A DNA stretch of 64,000 bases from Palsa-1392 sp963819975 (GCA_963819975.1 CAWFYE010000005.1:70647-134646); one strand, 5' to 3'; shown: positions 8,613 to 16,743, counted from the stretch's first letter. Numbers and translations: made by a program. The notes: generated from the letters alone by a model not told the origin.

Positions 8613-8950
8613 GGTCTTCCCCCGGCAAATGGAAAGGTCATCGACACACGCCGAGCGGACTCTTTTGCCGGCGCTCCGTCAAGCACGCGGGCCTCACTGC
8701 TGTCCTGTCACAGGATTTTTGCCTGCCCCCGATTCCTTGCCCAAAGCGCTCCAAGCCAATCTTGACTTCTTCAACGAGCTGAAAGAGAGGTAGATGCAGC
8801 TCCTCCACCAGATCAAAAGGAACGGCGAAAACGCCAATAATTGCCGCCGCCCGCAAGCCCACGCCTCTACTTCTTCCTTCTCCGAAACGTCACCTGAGCG
8901 CAACGCGGCGGAATTCGACAATCCGTTAGGATGGCATGGCATCCCGCCTC
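8613..8950. other. Intergenic stretch holding the 5' half of repeat unit 2
   Basis: No gene recognised in 8613-8950. From about 8880 it begins to match the region upstream of copy 1 (ACGTCACCTGAGCGCAACGC against GTCACCTGAACGTAACGC at about 5895), so the duplication starts here and includes the promoter region of the second unit. The 8613-8880 part shows nothing recognisable. Confidence 0.5.
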
Positions 8951-9010
8951 ATGAAAACAATGATTTCGATCCGGAACGCCCGTCTGCGGCAATCTGTGAT
9001 CGGAGTCTGA
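8951..9010 (+). CDS. Conserved 19-codon leader peptide, copy 2
   Basis: Encodes MKTMISIRNARLRQSVIGV then TGA, the same length as copy 1 at 5947-6006, and lies 117 bases upstream of the second 102-aa membrane protein gene. Conserved residues are M1, T3, I6, A10-R11-L12-R13-Q14-S15, I17 and V19. After the stop both units share CCGGCTCAACCTCT, TCCTGCGG and AACCCACCAAAA before the main ATG. Confidence 0.5.
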   Translation: MKTMISIRNARLRQSVIGV

Positions 9011-9127
9011 TTCAATCACCGGTTCGCCTCTCGGCGAATTCTCCGGCTCAACCTCTCTCCTGCGGCACACTTCCCGCTCCTCTCCTCAAGGAGCCGCAAA
9101 TTTCAGAAGCTCAACCCACCAAAAAAC

Positions 9128-9436
9128 ATGAAACCAACCACTGCCCCTAAAATCGAACACCGGCTCGCCCGGTACGACCGCCGAGCCCGCCGCCAGCGCG
9201 CCTTCCCGGCGACCGACTACTTCTTTCAGCCGGAGATCGGCGCCGCACCCGTCCCCGCTCTCCAGCGCCCGACCGACCCTGCCCGCCGCGCCTACCGCCG
9301 CATGACGATCGAGATGCTCGCCGCGCAGAACCGGCGCGACCCGCTGGAGCTAACCGCATTTGCGCTCGCCGTCGCGTTCATTGCCTGGCGGCTGGTCGAC
9401 CTCCTGATCGTGCTGGCCCAGACCGCGAACGGCTAA
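9128..9436 (+). CDS. 102-aa Arg-rich single-pass membrane protein, paralogue 2
   Basis: 102 residues starting MKPTTAPKIEHRLARYDRRA, with FPATDYFFQPE, then ARRAYRRMTIEML, and a single C-terminal hydrophobic helix (FALAVAFIAWRLVDLLIVLA) ending QTANG. It aligns without gaps to the paralogue at 6128-6436 at about 54 percent identity, and the upstream leader is conserved too. Identical length with this much divergence indicates an old duplication kept under selection rather than a recent copy. Function unknown. Confidence 0.7.
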   Translation: MKPTTAPKIEHRLARYDRRARRQRAFPATDYFFQPEIGAAPVPALQRPTDPARRAYRRMTIEMLAAQNRRDPLELTAFALAVAFIAWRLVDLLIVLAQTANG

Positions 9437-9774
9437 CATCCACAGAATATCTCTCAGAAAAGCGCGAACGCAGGAAGCAGCGCTTCTCTTTAGGAGTGTA
9501 GGCGCGTCGCGCTATCGCAAAGAAGCGCAACCGAGGTAAGCCCGGGACGCCGTTGCGCGAACTGGCCTGGGAACTTGGGCTTTAGGCAAGTCGAACAACC
9601 CGCGCGTGCTCATGCAGAGCAACGCGTGCCCAAAAGGGCGGATTGGTTTCACCCCGCGATGAATGCGGCCTGCGACAGCCCTGCGATGTTGGTGGGTTCA
9701 TAGTCACCGACGAACGGCGACGGATTGCTCGATTGGGGCTTTGATTTCCGACGGCAGACGTCGCAATTTCGTGA
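9437..9774. other. Gene-free stretch
   Basis: 338 bases with no convincing gene. Short open frames occur on both strands between about 9600 and 9760, but none has a start, motif or composition that supports translation. One forward frame is broken by a stop in its middle, so the stretch may be a gene remnant or an intergenic repeat. Confidence 0.4.
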
Positions 9775-10494
9775 ATGCGACGAAACCAAAGAACCGCCTT
9801 CGTGACCGGCGCAAACAAAGGAATCGGGTTCGAAGTGGCGCGCCAACTCGCCCGCGAAGGGTTTCGGGTGTTTCTCGGTGCGCGCAATGAAGAGGCCGGC
9901 AAGGCGGCAGCAGAAAGATTAAATCAGGAAAGCAGGAAAGCAGGAAATGGGGAGGTCAGTTTTCTTCCGATCGATATTGCAAAACCCGAGAGGATCCAGC
10001 GCGCGGCCGAGGAGTTTGCCAGGCAAAGCGATCGCCTCGACGCGCTCGTAAACAACGCCGGCATTCTCCTCGATGAAGACAAGGATGTCCTCGCGCTCAG
10101 TGCGGAAATGTTTCAGACGACACTGGGAACCAATACGCTCGGAGCGCTCCTCGTCGCGCAGGCTTTCCTGCCCTTCCTGAGAAAGAGCGACAACCCGCGG
10201 ATCGTCAATGTGTCCAGCGGCGGCGGACAACTGGCCGACGGCGCCGACGGTTGGGCGCCCGGCTACTGCATCTCCAAGACAGCGCTGAACGGCGTCACCG
10301 TCCAGCTCGCCGCCGCCCTGCCGGACTTCGCGGTCAATGCCGTCTGTCCCGGCTGGGTGCGAACCGAGATGGGCGGCGCAAACGCGACACGTTCCGTTGC
10401 CGAAGGCGCATCCGGAATTGTCTGGCTCGCGGCGGAAGCGCCACAAGGTGAAACGGGAAAGTTTTGGCGAGACCGCAAAGTGATCCCGTGGTGA
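9775..10494 (+). CDS. Short-chain dehydrogenase/reductase
   Basis: 239-residue SDR: TGANKGIGFEVARQL at residues 10-24 (cofactor motif TGxxxGIG), NNAG near 93, VNVSSGGG, and the catalytic Tyr-x-x-x-Lys as YCISKTALN (the Y is preceded by APG). CPGWVRTEMGG follows. This resembles carbonyl reductase-type SDRs that reduce ketones with NADPH. A fragment of a near-identical gene, covering only the last 56 codons, is at 13245-13415. The next gene (10570) follows after 75 bases on the same strand. Confidence 0.9.
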   Translation: MRRNQRTAFVTGANKGIGFEVARQLAREGFRVFLGARNEEAGKAAAERLNQESRKAGNGEVSFLPIDIAKPERIQRAAEEFARQSDRLDALVNNAGILLDEDKDVLALSAEMFQTTLGTNTLGALLVAQAFLPFLRKSDNPRIVNVSSGGGQLADGADGWAPGYCISKTALNGVTVQLAAALPDFAVNAVCPGWVRTEMGGANATRSVAEGASGIVWLAAEAPQGETGKFWRDRKVIPW

Positions 10495-10569
10495 TCTTTG
10501 ACGGGCGCCTTGCGCATCCCGCGATTTCGGATTGCCTGCTTCCCACCTAACCTGAAAACCTTCCCGACA

Positions 10570-11124
10570 ATGCCTGGCACCGCTTCCAAGATCCGTTTCA
10601 AAGCAAAACTCCTCCGACCGGCCGAGACAGGGAAGGACGTTTCCTGGACCTTTCTCATCCTGCCAAAGATCGCCAGCGCCAGGCTCCCCTCCCGCGGCAT
10701 GACGGCGATCGAAGGCACCCTCAATGACTTCCCTTTCCAAGCCATGGTCGAGCCCGATGGCCAGAAGAGCCACTGGCTCAAGGTGGACCGAAAACTGCGC
10801 GAAGCTGCCGCCGCCGCGGCGGGCGATGTTGTCACCCTCGAGATCGCGTCCCCGGAAACGGAACCGGAACCGACGGTCCCGCCAGAACTGAAAAACGCCC
10901 TTGCCACCGCCGCCCCCAAAGCGAGAACAGTATGGTCGGACATCACACCCATGGCCCGCCGGGATTGGATCCACTGGATCACCTCCGCCAAGCGGCAGGA
11001 AACGCGTGCCCGCAGGATCAAAAATGCCTGCTCGATGCTCGCCAGCGGCAAACGCCGTCCCTGCTGCTTCGACCGCTCCGGGTTCTACAGCAAAAGCCTG
11101 AGCGCTCCCAGAGCGGCGACTTAG
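10570..11124 (+). CDS. DUF1905 / YdeI-like (OmdA) protein
   Basis: 184 residues. An N-terminal DUF1905 domain (KIRFKAKLLRPAETGKDVSW, then MTAIEGTLNDFPFQAMVEPD, about residues 8-95) is joined to a C-terminal YdeI/OmdA domain (MARRDWIHWITSAKRQETRA followed by RRIKNACSMLASGKRRPCC). The combination is common and annotated as bacteriocin-protection or OmpD-associated; its biochemical role is unknown. The ATG at 10570 was chosen because the DUF1905 domain begins directly after it. Its stop at 11122-11124 abuts the stop of the convergent HPF gene. Confidence 0.8.
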   Translation: MPGTASKIRFKAKLLRPAETGKDVSWTFLILPKIASARLPSRGMTAIEGTLNDFPFQAMVEPDGQKSHWLKVDRKLREAAAAAAGDVVTLEIASPETEPEPTVPPELKNALATAAPKARTVWSDITPMARRDWIHWITSAKRQETRARRIKNACSMLASGKRRPCCFDRSGFYSKSLSAPRAAT

Positions 11125-11490
11125 TCACCTCCGCCCAGCCGCCAAACTGCCAAGACCGCCGCCGCCACTCAGTGCCCAGTTCCGTCCCGGCGAACGCCGC
11201 TGGCTGAGTCTTTTCCCCTTGCGGTGCCGAATCTGTCGCGTCAGCTCCTGGACGAGTTTGCGCAAGGCGGCGGCAAAGGTGTGATCGACCCCCTCGGCAT
11301 GGAAATCGGGACCCGGCACCGCGAGGAGCGCGCGCAACCGGAAGAACGGACCGGATTCGCGCCGTCCTTCCAGCACCACGTCCGCGCTGCGCACCGCTGC
11401 GACTTTGCCGAGCGCATCGATTTCTTTTTCCACCTGTTCTTTCCATTGCTCACGGGGTTTGATGCCGAGAAAGCGAAGATTGATTTTCAT
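11125..11490 (-). CDS. Ribosome hibernation-promoting factor (HPF/RaiA family)
   Basis: 121 residues, of which the first 95 form the S30AE/HPF fold: MKINLRFLGIKPREQWKEQV, ADVVLEGRRESGPFFRLRAL, and FAAALRKLVQELTRQIRHRK. HPF dimerises or inactivates 70S ribosomes in stationary phase by binding the decoding centre. The start at 11490 is supported by AAAGGA eight bases upstream, one of the few good Shine-Dalgarno sites here. The 25-residue C-terminal tail (RRSPGRNWALSGGGGLGSLA) is not part of the family and lacks the dimerisation domain of long HPF. Confidence 0.75.
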   Translation of the reverse strand: MKINLRFLGIKPREQWKEQVEKEIDALGKVAAVRSADVVLEGRRESGPFFRLRALLAVPGPDFHAEGVDHTFAAALRKLVQELTRQIRHRKGKRLSQRRSPGRNWALSGGGGLGSLAAGRR

Positions 11491-11710
11491 AGGTCTGTCC
11501 TTTGCTTGAATTTTCGTTGGGCCGGGCGCCGCTGGGCGCCACGGCCGGGACACGAAAGTCCGCGCCATCCGACGCAGAAAGTCCGCGCGATCAGGGAGGC
11601 TCTCGCCGCCCTGCGCAGCCAGGATTGTTGGGTTGGTCGATGGCTTTGGTTTCATGATGCGCTCACCGTGGCCGCAGAAGTCGACCGCGACTAATACGAA
11701 GATTGGAATG

Positions 11711-11735
11711 GACTCTTCGCTTTTTTAGAAGAGTC
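11711..11735. promoter_or_regulatory. Perfect 8-bp inverted repeat upstream of the LysR gene
   Basis: GACTCTTC and GAAGAGTC separated by nine bases, ending nine bases before the ATG at 11745. It could be an autoregulatory operator for the LysR-type regulator, or a stem-loop in the 5' leader that hides the start. Its proximity to the start argues for post-initiation control. Confidence 0.45.
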
Positions 11736-11744
11736 TCGCCGGAC

Positions 11745-12659
11745 ATGGATTGGCTGAATTATCATCACCTTCGCTACTTCTGGACGGTGGCAAATCTCGG
11801 CAGTCTGCGCAAAGCCTCCGAAAAACTACGCGTCTCCCAGCCTTCCATCTCGGCCCAACTCCAGTCGCTCCAGCAGGCCCTCGGCGAAAAGCTTTTCCAA
11901 CGGCGCGGACGAAACCTCGTTTTGACCGAGATGGGCCAGCTCGTGCACGGTTACGCCGACGCCATCTTCTCCTTAGGCCAGGAAATGCTCAGCAGCGTCA
12001 AAGGTGTGCCGGTGACCCGCCCGATGCGTTTGAATGTCGGCATCACCGACTCCGTCCCGAAGCTGGTCGCGCGCGAAATCCTTCGCCCGGCGCTCTACCA
12101 CAACCCACCGGTGCAGGTTGTCTGTCACGAGGACAGTCTCGGCGACCTGATCGCTCGCCTAACGAACGTGAGGCTCGACATCGTGCTGGCGGATGAACCC
12201 GCCGCGAGCCGGGTCAAGCTGCGCACCTATAATCATCTCCTCGGCACCTGCGGCGTCACCTTCTGCGCCGCGCCGGCGCTCGCGCGCAAACTTCGCCGCG
12301 GTTTCCCCAAGTCGCTCAACGGCGCGCCCGCCCTGCTCCCGACCCACAACACCAACCTGCGCGGCTCCCTCGAAAAATGGTTCCAGAAGCGCGGGCTGCG
12401 GCCGCTCGTCCTCGGCGAATTTGAAGACACCGCCCTCATGTCGGTCGTGGCCAGTGAAGGCCTCGGCTTTATCCCGATGGCTGAGGTGGTCGCGAAGGAT
12501 CTGCGCCAGTTCAACCTCGAGCCGATCGGCACCACCGCCAGCGTGACCGCGCAGTTTTACGCCATCACCGCCGAGCGTCGACTGCACCATCCCGCGGTCG
12601 CGCTCCTCACCGAAAACGCCAAGAACCGCCTCTTCCCCTCCAAACGCCGGCGCAAGTAG
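11745..12659 (+). CDS. nhaR: LysR-family regulator, NhaR-like
   Basis: 304 residues. MDWLNYHHLRYFWTVANLGS starts the N-terminal winged HTH (ASEKLRVSQPSISAQLQSLQ is the recognition region), and FQRRGRNLVLTEMGQLVHGY the wing, both very close to NhaR, the Na+/H+-responsive activator. The C-terminal effector domain continues to residue 300 (DIVLADEPAASRVKLRTYNH, then EDTALMSVVASEGLGFIPMA). NhaR activates nhaA antiporter genes in enterobacteria; no antiporter is in this window, so the regulon here is unknown. ATG at 11745 chosen over 11703 because the HTH starts at it. A GCCTAACG octamer (12157-12164) encodes Leu-Thr with a CTA codon. Confidence 0.8.
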   Translation: MDWLNYHHLRYFWTVANLGSLRKASEKLRVSQPSISAQLQSLQQALGEKLFQRRGRNLVLTEMGQLVHGYADAIFSLGQEMLSSVKGVPVTRPMRLNVGITDSVPKLVAREILRPALYHNPPVQVVCHEDSLGDLIARLTNVRLDIVLADEPAASRVKLRTYNHLLGTCGVTFCAAPALARKLRRGFPKSLNGAPALLPTHNTNLRGSLEKWFQKRGLRPLVLGEFEDTALMSVVASEGLGFIPMAEVVAKDLRQFNLEPIGTTASVTAQFYAITAERRLHHPAVALLTENAKNRLFPSKRRRK

Positions 12660-12712
12660 GAATTGGCCTGGCGTCGCCGAATCCAGGCACGACGCTTGCA
12701 GACCCCGCTCGC

Positions 12713-13189
12713 CTAACCGCCAGCCGCCGCGCGTTCCAGCTCCGCCAGGTCCAGCTTTTCCATCTGCCAGAGCACGCTTGTGACGCGTTTCACCCGCGCC
12801 GGATCGGTATCCTGCAGCCAATCCCATACTTTGCCCGGCACGATCTGCCACGGAAACCCGAACTTATCCTTGAGCCAGCCGCACTGGATCGGCTCGCCGC
12901 CATCGGCCGCCAGCTTCTCCCAATAGTAATCGATCTCCTCCTGCGACTCGCAATTCACCACCAGCGAAACCGCGTTTGTAAACGGAAACCCCGGCCCGCC
13001 ATTCAAAGCCACGAACTGTTCGCCCTTCAGCTCGAAAGCGATCGTCATCACCGAACCGGCCTCCCCCGGCCCATCCTCCGGATAACGCGCCGTCGACAGA
13101 ATTTTCGAATCCCTAAAGACCGAGAGATAAAACCCCACAGCCTCCTCTGCCTGCCCATCAAACCACAGAAACGGCGTAATCTTTTGCAT
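12713..13189 (-). CDS. VOC-family protein, PhnB/3-demethylubiquinone-methyltransferase-like
   Basis: 158 residues matching the PhnB-like VOC group: MQKITPFLWFDGQAEEAVGF at the N-terminus, AFELKGEQFVALNGGPGFPF in the middle, ESQEEIDYYWEKLAADGGEP and QCGWLKDKFGFPWQIVPGKV towards the C-terminus, and a final ALQM-like VTSVLWQMEKLDLAELERA. These fold-duplicated proteins are widely misnamed as UbiG-like; most have no known reaction. Its stop TAG is inside a GGTTAGGC near-copy of the octamer. Confidence 0.85.
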   Translation of the reverse strand: MQKITPFLWFDGQAEEAVGFYLSVFRDSKILSTARYPEDGPGEAGSVMTIAFELKGEQFVALNGGPGFPFTNAVSLVVNCESQEEIDYYWEKLAADGGEPIQCGWLKDKFGFPWQIVPGKVWDWLQDTDPARVKRVTSVLWQMEKLDLAELERAAAGG

Positions 13190-13244
13190 CAGGAATCATG
13201 ACCAGCGCGGCGGGATGAAGCAACTGCGCGCGATCTGGTATCAC

Positions 13245-13415
13245 TACTTCGCGGTCAATTCCGTCTGTCCCGGCTGGGCGAGAACCGAGATGGGTGGCAC
13301 AAACGCGACCCGTTCCGTTGCCGAAGGCGCATCCGGAATTGTCCGGCTCGCGGCGGACGCGCCACAGCGCGAAACGGGAAAGTTTTGGCGAGACCGCAGG
13401 GTGATTCCGTGGTGA
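13245..13415 (+). pseudogene. C-terminal fragment of an SDR, duplicate of 10328-10494
   Basis: The translation FAVNSVCPGWARTEMGGTNA and onward to GKFWRDRRVIPW-stop matches the end of the SDR at 9775-10494 at over 90 percent in both DNA and protein. The copy has no Rossmann fold, no active-site Tyr and no usable start; an open frame continues upstream to 13215 only by chance. The similarity extends past the stop (GTGATCTTTGACG against GTGACCCTTGACG). It is a remnant left by a partial duplication or recombination. Confidence 0.85.
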
Positions 13416-13768
13416 CCCTTGACGACCGCCAACGCGCGTAGCCAGCGACTTGCAGGTCTAATTGGGTTCTCCTGGTCAACCAAAACGGATTCTGTTTCAC
13501 TCCGGCGGTCCCCGTCTGCTTCGACCGCGTTTGATGCGCTCGCATCCCGCTCGCTTCCGCTACCTCGCGGCTTCCCGTCTATGTCGCTCGCCCTTGCCGG
13601 CGCCATTGATTCGCTCACATCCCGTTCGCTCACCGCTACCCTCGCGGCTTCCCGTCTATGTCGCTCGCCCCGCTCGCTCCATTCAGCGTCTTAGCTTTTC
13701 GGGTCCGGGGATCGTTGCGAGTGGCGGCACACTCGCCAAACGAAGTTCTTCGGTCCATAACGTAAGCG
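13416..13768. other. Gene-free stretch with a duplicated 57-bp segment
   Basis: No gene is seen. The stretch contains the imperfect direct repeat listed separately (13537-13670). A frame is open through part of it but is rich in Ser/Arg/Leu from the repeat and does not look like protein. Confidence 0.5.
13537..13670. repeat. Two imperfect direct copies, 75-base period
   Basis: Copy 1 is 13537-13593 and copy 2 is 13612-13670. Both contain CGCGGCTTCCCGTCTATGTC followed by GCTCGCCC. They differ by a few substitutions and a small insertion in ACCGCTACC. Function unknown; a slippage or duplication scar next to the SDR remnant is likely. Confidence 0.7.
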
Positions 13769-14651
13769 ATGGAAAAGAAATTCGCTGTTTGTCTCGCGAT
13801 CGTTCTCGTTTCCCTCGGCTCAGTGCTCGCGCAGTCGGACTACGTGAAGGCCGTCGAAAAATGGCGAAGCGAGGAGGAGACCCATCTCAAGAAGGAGGAC
13901 GGATGGCTGACGCTGGCGGGGTTGTTTTGGCTGAAGGATGGGGTGAACACCGTAGGCACGGGCCCGCAATTCGATGTGCGGCTGACGGACAACTTTAGAC
14001 AGGGTGACGTTTGGAGAAATCGACTTCAAGAACGGGGTCGCGACGTTGAAGGTGGCCAGCGGCGTCGAGGCCAGGTGCGATGACAAGCCCGTTTCGACGA
14101 TCGATCTCGTTTCCGATGAGAAGGGGAAACCGACGGAGATTCGCGTTGGGAGCCAGATGTTTTATTTGATCCGGCGCGGGGATCGCTTCGGCATCCGGCT
14201 GAAAGACAACCAGAGCAAGGCGAGAATGGCGTTCAAAGGCTTGAATTGGTTTCCGGTCGACGAGAGCTACCGCGTGCCGGCTCACCTCGAAGCCCTTCCG
14301 GAGCCGAAGGAGCTGATCGTTCCGAATGTGCTCGGCGGTCACTTCAAGATGAAGAGTCCGGGCCGTCTGCGGTTCGCTCTGCAAGGGAAGGAATACTCAT
14401 TGCAACCAGTCCTGCAGGACGACGGATCGCTCTTTATCATCTTCCGCGACGCCTCCAACTCGAGCGAGACTTACAGCGCGGGGCGATTCCTCGATGCAGA
14501 TAAGCCGGTCAATGGCCAGACGACGCTGGACTTCAACAAGGCGGAGAATCCGCCGTGTGCTTTTACTCCCTACGCTACCTGCCCGCTACCGCCGGAGGGG
14601 AATGACTTGCCCGTTGCCATCAAGGCCGGCGAAAAGCGCTACGACCACTAA
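13769..14651 (+). pseudogene. Secreted DUF1684 protein, frameshifted
   Basis: MEKKFAVCLAIVLVSLGSVL is a signal peptide, followed by HLKKEDGWLTLAGLFWLKDG, the DUF1684 opening. After about residue 78 (14000-14010) the frame shifts; the rest of the family (VTFGEIDFKNGVATL, FYLIRRGDRFGIRLKDNQS, FKGLNWFPVDESYRVPA and the terminal NPPCAFTPYATCPLPPEGN) continues in another frame to a stop at 14649-14651. A single-base indel restores one 290-residue protein. The two halves are otherwise well preserved, so the break is recent or a sequence error. DUF1684 proteins have no known function. Confidence 0.85.
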
Positions 14652-14774
14652 GAGACTGTTGAAATACTGGGAGTGGGGCGCGTTGCGGTTGTTTTTTGGC
14701 GCTGGCCAAGGCGCGAACGCAATGTCGCTTCTGCTACGACGACGACTTCGATTCCATGGGATCGTCCCCGTAAA

Positions 14775-15374
14775 CTAGATCGCAGCCGGGGGCCGAAAAT
14801 ATCCCTTGATGCTCACCGCCGGATTCCTCACGCAGACTTGCACGTGAGTTTTCGACTGAATCTTCGCCCCCGGATATAATTCGCCGCCCTCGGTGAAGAT
14901 CCCTCGGACGGTATCGAATCCTCGCAGCTCGGACCGTTCCCGTAGCAGATGAACAAAATTCACGACCGCGCAATCCAGATGCCTTTTCACCAAATCCGTA
15001 TCCTCATCATGGGCGGGCTCGTTGACCGGTAGTTCAGCTCCCGCAGACTCCGTCATCGCCTTGAACTGTACGTATCCGTTTTGAATGATCGTGAGCGATC
15101 CGGCGTCGCTCAGATCGAGGCAGTTTCCTAAATCGATGATGGCGCCGATCACGAACGGTTTGCGAATTCTGCGGGAAGGCGCCGGAGGATGCTTCTGCAG
15201 AAACTTCGCCCAAGCCATTGCCCGCTCCGGGCTGTTTTCCCAAAAATAAGCGCCGGCCCCGAGCCAGTCGTAATCATTGCTGCTCGGGGAGACATGGTCA
15301 CCGCTGCCTAAAATCTTTTCGCCGACCTGTTCGTCACAGCCGTGATAGCCGAGGAGGAACGAAGTCGCGAACAT
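14775..15374 (-). CDS. Putative ADP-ribosyltransferase-like toxin
   Basis: 199 residues. The N-terminal LLGYHGCDEQVGEKIL (H11), the block NDYDWLGAGAYFWENSPERA (Y43) and the C-terminal KTHVQVCVRNPAVSIKGYF resemble ART-fold toxins of the H-Y-E class, where a His, a Tyr and an acidic residue hold NAD+; candidate acids lie in FTEGGELYPG. The gene directly follows a 55-aa Lys-rich protein with a typical small-antitoxin shape (gap about 10 bases). This two-gene order is that of a type II toxin-antitoxin module. The ART assignment rests on motif spacing only, so an unrelated fold remains possible. Confidence 0.55.
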   Translation of the reverse strand: MFATSFLLGYHGCDEQVGEKILGSGDHVSPSSNDYDWLGAGAYFWENSPERAMAWAKFLQKHPPAPSRRIRKPFVIGAIIDLGNCLDLSDAGSLTIIQNGYVQFKAMTESAGAELPVNEPAHDEDTDLVKRHLDCAVVNFVHLLRERSELRGFDTVRGIFTEGGELYPGAKIQSKTHVQVCVRNPAVSIKGYFRPPAAI

Positions 15375-15383
15375 TGGTGCGCG

Positions 15384-15551
15384 CTACCGGTAATGCGCGC
15401 TCACTTTGTTCTGCTTGGTGATGAAGCCATTCTTCTGCAAAAAGGTTCGCGCCGCCGCTGCCGACTTGTTGATCTTCTTCGCAGCCTTGTTCATCGCTTT
15501 GACTTCGTGCTGAACCTGACGCGCCGAGCGCTTTGGAATGACGGCAACCAT
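15384..15551 (-). CDS. Small Lys-rich partner protein, likely antitoxin
   Basis: 55 residues from the ATG at 15551 (a TTG at 15587 would add 12). The sequence after MVAVIPKRSARQ is VQHEVKAMNKAAKKINKSAA, then ARTFLQKNGFITKQNKVSAH and YR. The ending ARTFL-x-KNGFIT-K-Q-x-K-x-(S)-x-x-YR recalls the C-terminal segment of small antitoxin-like proteins that precede ART-like toxins. It is encoded immediately upstream of the toxin-like gene on the same strand with about nine bases between. DNA-binding or neutralising function is inferred from position. Confidence 0.45.
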   Translation of the reverse strand: MVAVIPKRSARQVQHEVKAMNKAAKKINKSAAAARTFLQKNGFITKQNKVSAHYR

Positions 15552-15701
15552 GCGGTTCAGTAAAGCTGGGTGCGGACCGAACGCCAAGCGAATTCTTGAC
15601 GGTCGAAAAAATTCCGATTTCGACGCATGGAGGTTTGCGTACCGCCGTGTCGCGGCTCATGCGCGGCAAAGAGCCCTCGATGTTGACTGGCGCCAGCAGC
15701 A

Positions 15702-16025
15702 TTGATCCGAAATACCGAGATTCACGGACTGACCCCTCCGGGCCCCCTCGCCGATCGTGAAAACCTGGTGCTCCAATCTGAGCCGGTCCGGAAAATCGCA
15801 GACGCTGCGCCGCGCGACTATGCCAAATTGACCGCAGCGAAGCTGGCGGCTCGCCTCGGCGTGAAAACCCGGACAGTGGTCGATCGACTGATCGGTCGCG
15901 GCTACGTGCAGATGAATGGGCGCCAGGCGCGGCTAACTGACGCTGGCAAACGAGCCGGCGGAGAAGCGAAATTCAGCCCGACAAACGGCGACTTCATTGT
16001 TTGGCCAGCGGACTTGAAGGTTTGA
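15702..16025 (+). CDS. Winged-HTH-like protein, unknown role
   Basis: 107 residues. LTAAKLAARLGVKTRTVVDR and LIGRGYVQMNGRQARLTDAG form a helix-turn-helix plus wing, and the C-terminus has KFSPTNGDFIVWPADL. The N-terminus begins with IHGLTPPGPLADRENLVLQS. The first in-frame start is a TTG at 15702; a CTG a few codons earlier is also possible, and the true N-terminus could be missing. It could be a repressor or replication-type DNA-binding protein of a mobile element. No family name is assured. The next gene, rnhA, lies 42 bases downstream. Confidence 0.45.
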   Translation: MIRNTEIHGLTPPGPLADRENLVLQSEPVRKIADAAPRDYAKLTAAKLAARLGVKTRTVVDRLIGRGYVQMNGRQARLTDAGKRAGGEAKFSPTNGDFIVWPADLKV

Positions 16026-16067
16026 ATTTGGTTCTCTCGCTCGAATCCAGCACAGTCTCCCTCGTTT

Positions 16068-16595
16068 GTGAAAAAGTTAACGATTTACACCGACGGTGCG
16101 TGCCTTGGTAATCCTGGAGTCGGTGGCTGGGCAACAACCCTCGAATATGGCGGAGTAAAAAAGGAGTTCTCAGGTGGCGAACTGGCCACGACGAACAATC
16201 GCATGGAGCTCCAGGCCGCGATCGAGGCTTTGCGAAAGTTGAAGGAACCATGCGAGATCGATCTCTTCACCGATTCGGAGTATCTGCGCGAAGGCATAAC
16301 GACATGGATCAATGCCTGGAAGGCGCGTGGCTGGAAAAAGAAGATCAAGAATAAAGACCTCTGGCAGGAGCTGGATTCCTCCGTCACCATGCATCAGATC
16401 AGATGGCATTGGGTGCGCGGGCACTCTGGCAATCTGGGCAACGAGCGGGTCGATGTTCTCTCGCTGGGAGCCGCGCAGAAGATCGAAGCCGGGACCACGC
16501 TCGAACAACGTCAGGAAGCGGTTGATAAATTCTTGAAGGCGCGAGCCGCAATTCCCCAACAACCAGAGTGGTTGAAAGATGAGCTGTTGCTGTAA
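16068..16595 (+). CDS. rnhA: Ribonuclease HI
   Basis: 175 residues of RNase HI, starting with GTG (AAAAAG follows). The four catalytic acids are in place: D in IYTDGACLGNPGVGGWAT, E in TNNRMELQAAIEAL, D in LFTDSEYLREGI and D in GNERVDVLSLGAA; the flexible-loop His is in VRGHSGNLG. It degrades RNA in RNA:DNA hybrids. The C-terminus is extended by about 20 residues beyond E. coli RNase HI. It sits in the accessory zone between a wHTH-like gene and a glycosylase-like gene, and may be a second copy beside a chromosomal RNase H. Confidence 0.9.
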   Translation: MKKLTIYTDGACLGNPGVGGWATTLEYGGVKKEFSGGELATTNNRMELQAAIEALRKLKEPCEIDLFTDSEYLREGITTWINAWKARGWKKKIKNKDLWQELDSSVTMHQIRWHWVRGHSGNLGNERVDVLSLGAAQKIEAGTTLEQRQEAVDKFLKARAAIPQQPEWLKDELLL

Positions 16596-16743
16596 GAGGC
16601 AGTGGCCATGGAGCTCGACGACAACATCAGCTACCACGCTCTCGTGACGGAGGAAAAGGCGCCCGCCTCAGGCGGACAGAACCAGATGAACTTTGGCGTC
16701 GGCAAAGCTTGAACCATTTCGGCCTCGGCGGAGCGTCTTCACA

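Noticed and set aside
8794..9150. 118-codon forward frame across the second leader region
   Set aside because: A similar frame exists over copy 1, but the two differ in their ends and contain no conserved motif; the 19-codon frame and main gene explain the conservation better.
9919..10974. Reverse frame of 351 codons
   Set aside because: Antisense to the SDR and DUF1905 genes.
16608..16712. 34-codon frame after rnhA
   Set aside because: Has an ATG and stop but no motif, partner or ribosome-binding site; may be chance.
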